This document shows positions 57,283 through 64,000 of a stretch of DNA of 64,000 nt, one piece after another. The notes under the pieces were generated by a model, which was not told the origin of the DNA, did no database searches, and saw nothing but the letters and a program-made list of their open reading frames with translations. The translations under genes and the position numbers were made by a program. Origin of the DNA: CAVVFX01 sp963777595 (GTDB lineage: Bacteria > Acidobacteriota > Terriglobia > Bryobacterales > Bryobacteraceae); contig CAVZRE010000007.1 of NCBI GenBank assembly GCA_963777595.1, forward strand, positions 1-64,000, written 5' to 3'. How positions within the stretch are numbered: the stretch's first letter is position 1; each line of letters begins with the position of its first letter.

Positions 57283-58956
57283 TTACACCTTGCTCAGATA
57301 CTGATGTACGAACTGTATCGCAATTGAGCCTTCTCCGACTCCGGACGCCACACGTTTGACCGAGCCATGGCGCACGTCGCCCACCGCGAAGACACCGGGG
57401 ACACTGGTTTCGAGCAGTCCGGGATCGCGCTCGAGAGTCCAGCTCTTAGGCCGTTTGCCTTCGTGAACGAGATCTGCACCGGTCAGGATGAAACCCCGGT
57501 CGTCGCGTTCTATGACGCCATCCAACCAGTTGGTGCGAGGTTCTGCGCCGATAAAGATGAACAGTGAACTCGCCTTGACCTTGTCGACCGAGCCCGTGGC
57601 GTGGCACTTGATGGAAACTTCTTCGAGTCGCGTACCACCGCAAACTTCCACTACGCTGGCGCCGGTCTGCACTTCGATATTGGCGGTCTGTTCGATGCGG
57701 TCAATCAGGTATTTGGACATGGTGTTGGCGAGTGAATCGCCGCGGACCAGCATGACCACACGGCGGGCATAGCCGGAGAAGTGGACCGCAGCCTGACCCG
57801 CCGAATTCGCGCCGCCCACAACGTAAACATCTTCGTCCTTGCAGGAGCGCGCCTCCACGATCCCCGCGCCGTAGTAAACGCCTGCGCCTTGCAGACGATC
57901 CATGCCTGGAATGCCGAGCCGACGCCACTGCAAACCGGTTGCGATGACGAGCGCGTGACACCAGACCTCTGTCCCATTGGAGAGCTTGAGATACCGATAA
58001 GGACCGTCGATCCGCAGCGACTCCACTTCCTGAGGGGCGAGAATCTCCACCTGAAATCGCCGCGCTTGCGTTACGGCGCGCTGGGTCAAGTCCGAGCCGC
58101 TGATACCGGCGGGAAACCCCAGATAGTTTTCGATGCGGGAGCTCAGTCCTGCTTGACCGCCGGGCGCTTCCCGCTCGATCATCAGCGTCTTGAGCCCTTC
58201 CGACGCGCCGTAAACAGCAGCCGCGAGGCCGGCGGGGCCAGCTCCTGTGATGACCAGATCATAAAACTCGGTTTCGGCGCGAGTCTTAAGCCCAATCCGC
58301 TCGGCGACCTCGGATTGCTGAGGCTCAGCCACCTTGCTGCCGTCCTGAAAAAAGACCAGGGGCAAATGATCCAATTCGTCCGGCGCAAGTTTGGCAATCA
58401 CCTTTTTTACGGTGGCATCGTGGTCGGCCGCCTCGATGTCGAGCCACTGATAAGGGACCCGGTTACGGGCCAAAAACTCTCGCAGGTCATATGATTTCGG
58501 CGACCACCGGCTGCCTAACACACGCAATCCTTCGAAGGGCGGGATATATTGATCGAGCCAGTCGGTGAGCAGTTCGTTGATCACCGGATAGAGGTTTTCT
58601 TCCGGCGGATCCCACGGCTTCAACAGATAGTGATGCAGCTTAATGGAATTGATTGCCCGAATAGCCGCGTCTGTGTCGGCGTAGGCCGTCAGTAACACCC
58701 GGCAAGCGTCCGGGTAGATTTTCATGGCCTCAGCCAGGAATTCGATTCCGTTCATCTGAGGCATGCGATGATCGGCCAGCAGCAGGGCAACCGGGTCGTT
58801 GCGCTGCTCGAGTTTATGCAGCAGGTCGAGAGCTGCGGGACCCGAATCCGCGCGCAAGACACGATAGTTCTCGGCGTATTCGCGACGCAGATCACGTTCT
58901 ACCGCCCGTAGCACATCGGGATCGTCGTCAACCGTCAATAGAACCGGCTTCGGCAT
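57283..58956 (-). CDS. Receiver / glutaredoxin-like / thioredoxin-reductase-like fusion
   Basis: 557 residues. 1-125: receiver domain with acidic D10-D12, phospho-acceptor Asp62 (LLLADHRMPQMNG), Thr90 and Lys113. About 143-225: a glutaredoxin-like fold (LRVLGSRWSPKSYDLREFLARNRVPYQWLDIE..LPLVFFQDGS) in which the CxxC is replaced by SPKS at 152-155. About 232-557: a thioredoxin-reductase-like FAD/NAD(P) domain (VITGAGPAGLAAAVYGASEG; REAPGGQAGLSSRIENYLGFP; YVVGGANSAGQAAVHFS; GVFAVGDVRHGSVKRVASGVGEGSIAI). The reductase CxxC site is also absent, reading VYYGAGIVEA. It is probably a redox- or flavin-dependent response protein partnered with the kinase just downstream. Confidence 0.88.
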   Translation of the reverse strand: MPKPVLLTVDDDPDVLRAVERDLRREYAENYRVLRADSGPAALDLLHKLEQRNDPVALLLADHRMPQMNGIEFLAEAMKIYPDACRVLLTAYADTDAAIRAINSIKLHHYLLKPWDPPEENLYPVINELLTDWLDQYIPPFEGLRVLGSRWSPKSYDLREFLARNRVPYQWLDIEAADHDATVKKVIAKLAPDELDHLPLVFFQDGSKVAEPQQSEVAERIGLKTRAETEFYDLVITGAGPAGLAAAVYGASEGLKTLMIEREAPGGQAGLSSRIENYLGFPAGISGSDLTQRAVTQARRFQVEILAPQEVESLRIDGPYRYLKLSNGTEVWCHALVIATGLQWRRLGIPGMDRLQGAGVYYGAGIVEARSCKDEDVYVVGGANSAGQAAVHFSGYARRVVMLVRGDSLANTMSKYLIDRIEQTANIEVQTGASVVEVCGGTRLEEVSIKCHATGSVDKVKASSLFIFIGAEPRTNWLDGVIERDDRGFILTGADLVHEGKRPKSWTLERDPGLLETSVPGVFAVGDVRHGSVKRVASGVGEGSIAIQFVHQYLSKV

Positions 58957-58962
58957 GAGTCT

Positions 58963-60057
58963 CTAATCCTCCTTCTTTCGGATCGGGCTTCCGGGCGGGC
59001 CGGAACGCGCGTATTGCACCGGGTAAGGCGCCGGTACGCCGAGCTCGCGAGCCGCCCGCAATGGCCAGTATGGATCACGAAGCATCTCGCGTGCCAGGAG
59101 CACAAGGTCAGCCTGACCGGTGCGAATAATGTGATCTGCTTGCGCTGCAGCCGTAATCAGGCCTACAGCGCCCGTCAGAATCCCGGCTTCGCTTTTAATG
59201 CGGGCTGAGAATGGCGTCTGATAACCCGGCCCCAGCGGAATTTTAGCAGTAGCGATGTTACCTCCTGACGAACAATCAATGAGATCGACACCGAGCGGCT
59301 TGAGTTGCCGGGCGAGATCAACTGACTCATCGATGTTCCAACCATTTTCCACCCAATCCGTTGACGAGATCCTCACGAAAAGGGGGAGATTCCCGGGCCA
59401 TTTCTCACGCACCTTTACGACGGTCTCACGGAGGAACCGGGTGCGGTTTTCAAAAGAGCCACCGTAGGCGTCCTGCCGGAGATTGCTCAGCGGCGAATAG
59501 AATTCGTGGAAGAGATAGCCATGGGCGGCATGGATCTCGAGCAGCCGGAAACCCGCTTGGAGCGCCCGCTCGGCAGCCCTGGCGAACGCGCCGGAAAGGC
59601 AATGGATCTCCTGGATCGTGAGTTCGCGAGGGTCGGGATAGGTTTCCGAAAACCGCAGCGGGCTAGGAGCAACGGGCTTCCAGCCGCCGCGATCATCGGG
59701 AATACCGACGCTGCCTTCCCAGGGTCGTGTGGTGCTCGCTTTCCGGCCAGCGTGCGCGAGTTGTGTCGCAGGGATGCTGCCCTGGCTCTCGACGAAATGT
59801 GCTATGCGTGACAATTGAGGAAGATGATCATCGCTCCAGATGCCGAGATCCTGCGGAGTGATACGGCCTTCGGGCACTACGGCGGCAGCTTCAGTAAATA
59901 CTACGCCAGCGCCGCCGACCGCCCGGCTCGCCAAGTGTACAAAATGCCAATCATCCGCATAACCGTCGACGCTCGAATACTGGCACATTGGCGAGACTAC
60001 GATACGATTCGGCAGCGTCAGGCCGCGAATGGATAACGGATCGAAAAGGGATGGCAT
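58963..60057 (-). CDS. NADH:flavin oxidoreductase, old yellow enzyme (YqjM-like)
   Basis: 364 residues. FMN-barrel motifs: PNRIVVSPMCQYSSVDGYADDWHFVHL, whose Cys marks the thermophilic-like/YqjM class; QLAHAGRKAST; LLEIHAAHGYLFHEFYSPLSN with the catalytic His pair; RTRFLRETVVKVRE; and DLVLLAREMLRDPYWPLRAARELG, which includes the phosphate-binding region. It reduces activated alkenes with NAD(P)H. It ends six bases before the receiver-reductase fusion, so it may be the first gene of that redox operon. A C-terminal AP.P.QYARSGP tail is normal for the class. Confidence 0.92.
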   Translation of the reverse strand: MPSLFDPLSIRGLTLPNRIVVSPMCQYSSVDGYADDWHFVHLASRAVGGAGVVFTEAAAVVPEGRITPQDLGIWSDDHLPQLSRIAHFVESQGSIPATQLAHAGRKASTTRPWEGSVGIPDDRGGWKPVAPSPLRFSETYPDPRELTIQEIHCLSGAFARAAERALQAGFRLLEIHAAHGYLFHEFYSPLSNLRQDAYGGSFENRTRFLRETVVKVREKWPGNLPLFVRISSTDWVENGWNIDESVDLARQLKPLGVDLIDCSSGGNIATAKIPLGPGYQTPFSARIKSEAGILTGAVGLITAAAQADHIIRTGQADLVLLAREMLRDPYWPLRAARELGVPAPYPVQYARSGPPGSPIRKKED

Positions 60058-60215
60058 CGGACGTTGACTCTTTGGATGCGGCAGAGCGCGTTTGGGTGCA
60101 ACGTGTAGTATCGGTGTAACATGCTGCTCACGGGAAATGTGATCTGCCGAAGAAGGGCTGGAGCCGTGGCAAACTCGCGGAAGGAGCGAATCCGTGAGGT
60201 AGAATCAATGAGACA
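60058..60215 (+). promoter_or_regulatory. Leader of the glycosyltransferase gene with a hairpin
   Basis: Within the 158-bp divergent gap, CTCGCGG (60173-60179) and CCGTGAG (60191-60197) form a 7-bp stem (one G-U) with an 11-base loop, about 20 bases before the ATG at 60216. It looks structured, but it does not match the core of any riboswitch I can recall well enough to name. Confidence 0.3.
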
Positions 60216-61634
60216 ATGCCGTCAGAAGTAGCGATCCGGCGGAACGCGACCTCTCCTCCGAATGCTCCCATTTCCAGGGAGGCGCCGCGTTGGAAGCGTT
60301 ACATCACTGCCCTTCTGGCCGAAGAACTATCGAGTCTCACTCATTACTCCGACTGTCTGATTGAATGGCTCCCGAGAGATGAAGACGGTGGTCTTTTGCT
60401 GTCGCAAATCAACGCCACAGTGAAGCGGACGGTTGGCCGGGAAGAAGATTTCCCTGATTTGAGAAGCGAAATGGATCAGGGCACCACCATTCTGATCAAC
60501 GGCGCACTTAATCATCACAATGACATTCAGGGGTTGCTCGAAGGCCTGAAGTCCCGTTTGTCACGGACTTCGCGCGTTCTACTGGTACTTTATAATCCGT
60601 ATCTGCGCTGGCTCTATGCGCTAGCCAACCGCTTGGGAATTCGCAGAGGTGAGATGCCGACCACCTTCGTGACCCGCGTGGACATTGACACGCTGGCGCG
60701 TCTCAGCGGTTTTGCAGTGGTGCGTCAGCGGCTCTGCGGGTATTTTCCCTGGCGTTTGTGGGGCTTTGGCAATTTGATCAACCGCGTGCTCCCGCTAGTT
60801 CCTGTGCTGCGCTGGTACGCCCTCACCTATATCGTTGTGCTGCGTCCCTTGATCACCCAACTTCCAGAGGGCGTGTCGTGCGTGATCCCGGCAAGGAACG
60901 AACGCGGCAACATAGAAGACGCGCTGCGGCGATTCCCCGATCTTGGCTGCCCCACTGAAATCATCTTTGTCGAAGGAGGCTCCTCGGACGGCACGTGGGA
61001 CGAGATCCGGCGCGTCGCGGAAGTCTACGGCAGCAAGTTCCGAATTAAGGTAGTGAAACAAACGGGCAGGGGTAAAGCAAATGCCGTCCGGCTCGGATTC
61101 AGCCATGCGACACATCCGCTCCTGACTATACTCGATGCCGATCTGACGATGCCGCCTGAGCTCCTCAGCCGTTATTGCCAGGCTTATTGGGACGGATTGG
61201 GCGACTTCATCAACGGCTCGCGGTTGGTTTATCCCATGGAGGGCGAGGCGATGCGCTTTCTGAACCGCATCGGGAACGTATTTTTCGCTAAAGCCCTTAG
61301 CTGGGTGCTCGACGTACCGTTAGGCGATTCACTTTGCGGCACGAAACTGATGACCCGCCGCGATTACGCAAGAATGACAACCTGGCGAAATGAATTCGGC
61401 GATTTCGATCCGTTCGGCGATTTTGAACTCCTCTTTCCCGCGGCAGTGCTGGGGCTAGGTATTATCGATATTCCTGTCCGGTACCGCGCCCGCACTTACG
61501 GCAGCACCAACATTCATCGTTTCAGCCATGGATTTGAGCTCCTGAAAATGGTAGTCATCGGGTTCATCCGCATTAAGCTGGGTTTTGGACGAAGGGTGGT
61601 CCGCGCCCCAGCCGCTACCGTAGCGCCGCGATGA
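60216..61634 (+). CDS. GT2 glycosyltransferase with a degenerate methyltransferase-like N-terminus
   Basis: 472 residues. About 35-210 resemble the second half of a class I methyltransferase (TTILINGALNHHNDIQGLLEGLKSRLSRTSRVLLVLYNPYLRWLYALANRLG), but the glycine-rich SAM loop is missing. About 218-460 are a GT2 domain of the dolichol-phosphate-sugar-synthase type: VSCVIPARNERGNIEDALRRFP, IIFVEGGSSDGTWDEI, GRGKANAVRLGF, LDADLTMPPELLSRY, INGSRLVYPMEGEAMRFLNRIGN and GDSLCGTKLM. The product is unknown. Its last 20 bases overlap the convergent TolC-like gene. Confidence 0.8.
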   Translation: MPSEVAIRRNATSPPNAPISREAPRWKRYITALLAEELSSLTHYSDCLIEWLPRDEDGGLLLSQINATVKRTVGREEDFPDLRSEMDQGTTILINGALNHHNDIQGLLEGLKSRLSRTSRVLLVLYNPYLRWLYALANRLGIRRGEMPTTFVTRVDIDTLARLSGFAVVRQRLCGYFPWRLWGFGNLINRVLPLVPVLRWYALTYIVVLRPLITQLPEGVSCVIPARNERGNIEDALRRFPDLGCPTEIIFVEGGSSDGTWDEIRRVAEVYGSKFRIKVVKQTGRGKANAVRLGFSHATHPLLTILDADLTMPPELLSRYCQAYWDGLGDFINGSRLVYPMEGEAMRFLNRIGNVFFAKALSWVLDVPLGDSLCGTKLMTRRDYARMTTWRNEFGDFDPFGDFELLFPAAVLGLGIIDIPVRYRARTYGSTNIHRFSHGFELLKMVVIGFIRIKLGFGRRVVRAPAATVAPR

Positions 61635-62892
61635 TCTCGCCAGTCTGCCGCAAGACATTGAATTGCGCGCGCTCCACGGACGCGGCGGCATCATAGAACG
61701 CGATCCACTTTTCATCTTCCGCGAAATGGGCTTCTTCCACCTGGCGCATCGCCACGCGGCCTTCTCCGGCCTGAGCGAGCACGATGGAAAGCTGTTCGCG
61801 CGCCAGTTGCAGGTCGGCCTGCGCCAATTCCCGAGCGGATTTAGCTTTTTCGACATCGAGGTAAGCGCGATGAAGATCGAGCGCGATGCGGCTCTGCAAC
61901 TGGCTTTTTTCGATCCTCAGATGCGCGATGTCTTCCTCCGCCAGCGCGGCTTGGGCTTTCACGCCGGGGCCCGGCAGAATCGGAATCTGAATCGACACGC
62001 CAATCTCGCCGTTGTTGGGCTGGAATTGGCGGAAGTATTGTTCATAGTGGTTGTAGCTCGCAAAGAGCGCGTACTGGGCGAGCAGGTCGACCCTAGGATA
62101 GCGGGCGGCATGGTCCGACTTGATTTCCAGGCCTTTTGCCAGCATTGCCGACTCCAATTTCCTGATGTCTTTATTGGAAGCGAGCGCAGTTTCGAGGGCG
62201 GCCGCTTCGGTGGCCGGAGCCGGCGGCGCGGGCCGGTCCGCATCTGCCGCCCGCGCACGGTCTTCGGGGGCGCGTCCTAATGCCACCGCCAATTGCCGCT
62301 CCGCCATATCCTGATCGTCAATCAACGAACTCAAGCGCTGCCTCGCCTTCAGCACATTGACGTTTGCCCGGGTGTTTTCGATAGGCAGTTCCTTGCCCTC
62401 TTCAACGCGCGCGGCCACGGCTCTAGAGATCTTGACGAGTTCTTCGACCTCTCGTGACGCGGCATCGCTTAGCCGCCGCGCGCGGTCGGCGTCGAGATAG
62501 AGAGATACAACGCGGTAGGCTACCTCATCACTTTTCGATCCCGTGGCAATCTCCGCTCCGCGCGCATTCTCCCTGGCCTGCGCCACGAGGTAACTTTGCC
62601 GCTTGTTAAAAAGAAACTGACTGGCTACGGCTTGCACGACAGAGGGTCCCGAACCTTCGACGCTGAGAGGGTAGCCGTTGGTGTAGGCTGCGCCGGAGCC
62701 TGCAGTAACTTTGGGGCTAAAGGGATCTTTGACTACCCGGACACTCATCGCAGCCTTCTGTTCATCGAGGCGAGCCAGCGCAATATCAGGATTCTCCTGT
62801 AAGGCGACCTTCACCGCTTCCTTCATAGTCAGGGTGATTGTTTCGGCATTCAGAAGCGAAATGAGAAAAGGAAAAAGCAGCCATCTGGACAT
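61615..62892 (-). CDS. TolC-like outer-membrane efflux protein
   Basis: 425 residues with signal peptide SRWLLFPFLISLLNA. Two outer-membrane-efflux-protein repeats with long helices are visible: LTMKEAVKVALQENPDIALARLDEQKAAMSVRVVKDPFSPKVTAGSGAAYTNGYP, and a second half containing DLLAQYALFASYNHYEQYF and VSIQIPILPGPGVKAQAALAEEDIAHLRIEKSQLQSRIALDLHRAYLDVEKAK. Residues 195-215 form an Ala/Pro-rich insert. It would be the trimeric exit duct of an efflux or type I export system. No membrane-fusion or pump gene is adjacent; the broken RND gene lies 58 kb away. It follows the histidine kinase by 38 bases on the same strand. Confidence 0.85.
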   Translation of the reverse strand: MSRWLLFPFLISLLNAETITLTMKEAVKVALQENPDIALARLDEQKAAMSVRVVKDPFSPKVTAGSGAAYTNGYPLSVEGSGPSVVQAVASQFLFNKRQSYLVAQARENARGAEIATGSKSDEVAYRVVSLYLDADRARRLSDAASREVEELVKISRAVAARVEEGKELPIENTRANVNVLKARQRLSSLIDDQDMAERQLAVALGRAPEDRARAADADRPAPPAPATEAAALETALASNKDIRKLESAMLAKGLEIKSDHAARYPRVDLLAQYALFASYNHYEQYFRQFQPNNGEIGVSIQIPILPGPGVKAQAALAEEDIAHLRIEKSQLQSRIALDLHRAYLDVEKAKSARELAQADLQLAREQLSIVLAQAGEGRVAMRQVEEAHFAEDEKWIAFYDAAASVERAQFNVLRQTGEIIAALR

Positions 62893-62930
62893 ATATCCAG
62901 ATTGTAAGCGGCGTGAGCCCGAAGCTCTCT

Positions 62931-64000
62931 TCAGCCAAGGGTAAAAAAGAACGCAGCCCCGCGGCCCACTTCCGCTTCCGCCGAGATGACGCCAGCATGC
63001 TTGTAGATTACCCGCTGCACGATTGCGAGGCCTATACCGCTGCCTTCAAATTCGCTGTCGCGATGGAGGCGCTGGAACGGACGAAACAAATTGCCGGCAT
63101 GCTCCATCGAGAACCCGGCGCCATTGTCGCGAACGAAATAGACTGTCTTGTCTGTCTTGTCCGCTGATTTCATGGCTCCGAATTCGATGCGGGGATCGAC
63201 CTGGTTGCCGGTAAACTTCCAGGCATTGCCCAAAAGGTTATCGAGGGCGACACGCAGAAGGCGCGGGTCGGCCTGCACGGTCAGATGGTCGTGGATCTCG
63301 ACTTCCACCTGCCGGTCCGGCGACTGGCTTCGCAGGTCGGCGATAACCACATGCGCTATCTCGCTCATGTTCACCGGTCTTCGAGTCAATTCAGTGCGCG
63401 AGATACGGGAGAGATCGAGCAGATCCTGGATAAGATTCGCCATGCGTTCGGCCGCCGCGCTCATTTTCTGGATGTATCGTTCGCCCGTCGCATCAATCAC
63501 TTTACCGGCGTACTCACGCAGTAGAATCTGCCCAAAGCCATCGATGGATCTGAGCGGCGCCCGCAAGTCGTGGGAAACCGAATAGGCGAAGGCCTCGAGT
63601 TCCTTATTGGCTTCATGCAACTGGAGGGTGCGCTCCTGGACTCTCATTTCAAGAGTGGAATACATCTCAGATAGTTGCCGCTCCACGCGTTTACGATCGG
63701 TGATATCGCGGTTGCTTTCGAGTACCAGAAGCCGGCCGTCTTCTGGAACGACTTTGTGATGACTCTCCACGATAATCACCCGCTCGTCTTTGGTGGTATG
63801 GGTGAGTTCGCCTTCCCAAGATCCGAGCGTCGCCAGTTGCGCCTCAAACTCTTCCACCGGCGAAGGGAGTTTTGTTTTCAGGAGGTCGTGACTGCCCCGA
63901 CCGATGGACTCTTCGCGACTGTAACCATACAGGTCTTGGGCAGCGCGGTTCCAGTAGACAATGCCGCCTCCGATTTCCCAAACGAAGATGGGTTCCTGCG
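62931..64000 (-). CDS. PAS-domain sensor histidine kinase (cut by right edge)
   Basis: The frame is open to the right edge and continues upstream of the window. The first visible residues form a PAS domain (EPIFVWEIGGGIVYWNRAAQ, then LYGYSREESIGRGSHDLL) ending in the PAC motif ESHHKVVPEDGRLLVLESNRDITDRK. The kinase core follows, with the His in LEAFAYSVSHDLRAPLRSIDGF, the N box LLRVALDNLLGNAWKF, the G1 box VRDNGAGFSMEHAGNLFRPFQRLH and the G2 box FEGSGIGLAIVQRV. It resembles the bacteriophytochrome/Cph1-type HisKA subfamily. The ligand of the PAS domain and any further sensor domains lie outside the window. The TolC-like gene starts 38 bases downstream. Confidence 0.9.
   Translation of the reverse strand, partial: QEPIFVWEIGGGIVYWNRAAQDLYGYSREESIGRGSHDLLKTKLPSPVEEFEAQLATLGSWEGELTHTTKDERVIIVESHHKVVPEDGRLLVLESNRDITDRKRVERQLSEMYSTLEMRVQERTLQLHEANKELEAFAYSVSHDLRAPLRSIDGFGQILLREYAGKVIDATGERYIQKMSAAAERMANLIQDLLDLSRISRTELTRRPVNMSEIAHVVIADLRSQSPDRQVEVEIHDHLTVQADPRLLRVALDNLLGNAWKFTGNQVDPRIEFGAMKSADKTDKTVYFVRDNGAGFSMEHAGNLFRPFQRLHRDSEFEGSGIGLAIVQRVIYKHAGVISAEAEVGRGAAFFFTLG

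Noticed and set aside
60100..60215. Cyclic-di-GMP (GEMM) riboswitch, because of a GGCAAAC string
   Set aside because: The second conserved strand and tetraloop-receptor pattern are not present.

Overview
The window reads as a piece of an Acidobacteriota chromosome, most like the Solibacter/Bryobacter group. This is an inference from gene content. The signs are two Oar-like TonB-dependent receptors with an N-terminal carboxypeptidase-regulatory domain, CRTAC1-type FG-GAP/ASPIC proteins, multihaem cytochromes fused or linked to TPR proteins, a hopanoid operon, and short DUF433 modules. No rRNA is present. There is one tRNA, tRNA-Ser(GCU).

Layout. 1-12.4 kb holds the start of a secreted M20 peptidase, a full-length but badly broken RND pump gene, a fused transporter-like/spermidine-synthase-like protein, threonine dehydrogenase, an MscS channel, ComF and HNH genes, a five-copy 70-bp tandem repeat, an orphan receiver protein and an SH3 lipoprotein. 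12.5-14 kb is repeat-rich. It has two copies of a dispersed element, a decayed pilB fragment and a DUF433 antitoxin with a truncated partner. 14.1-19.9 kb is a type IV pilus assembly set (pilB, pilM, pilN, pilO, pilP-like) ending in an unusual low-complexity pseudopilin. 19.9-29.0 kb (minus strand) is a hopanoid operon: ispH, shc, hpnA, hpnG, two zinc alcohol dehydrogenases, hpnC, hpnD. A REP-associated transposase with its own REP palindromes is inserted in it.

29.0-33.6 kb (plus strand) has thiD, a small protein, a three-gene corrinoid methyl-transfer operon, and a second DUF433 module with a truncated partner. After the tRNA come a DUF4126 protein and a large membrane protein. 36.4-55.5 kb (minus strand) is a probable single long transcription unit built from two paralogous modules. 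Each has a TPR protein, a multihaem cytochrome, a CRTAC1 FG-GAP/ASPIC protein and an Oar-like TonB receptor. A two-domain VOC protein sits at the end. I regard this as the most interesting system here. 55.6-60.1 kb holds a UBP zinc finger protein, a cNMP-binding histidine kinase, a receiver/glutaredoxin-like/thioredoxin-reductase-like fusion lacking the usual cysteines, and an old-yellow-enzyme reductase. The window ends with a GT2 glycosyltransferase, a TolC-like protein and a PAS histidine kinase cut by the right edge.

Caution on reading frames. At least ten genes are interrupted by single-base indels, several at short homopolymers, while their protein motifs stay intact across the breaks. 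The breaks cluster in some genes and are absent from others. Some may be sequence errors rather than true gene death. All functional calls come from reading motifs in the translated sequence. No database search was run.
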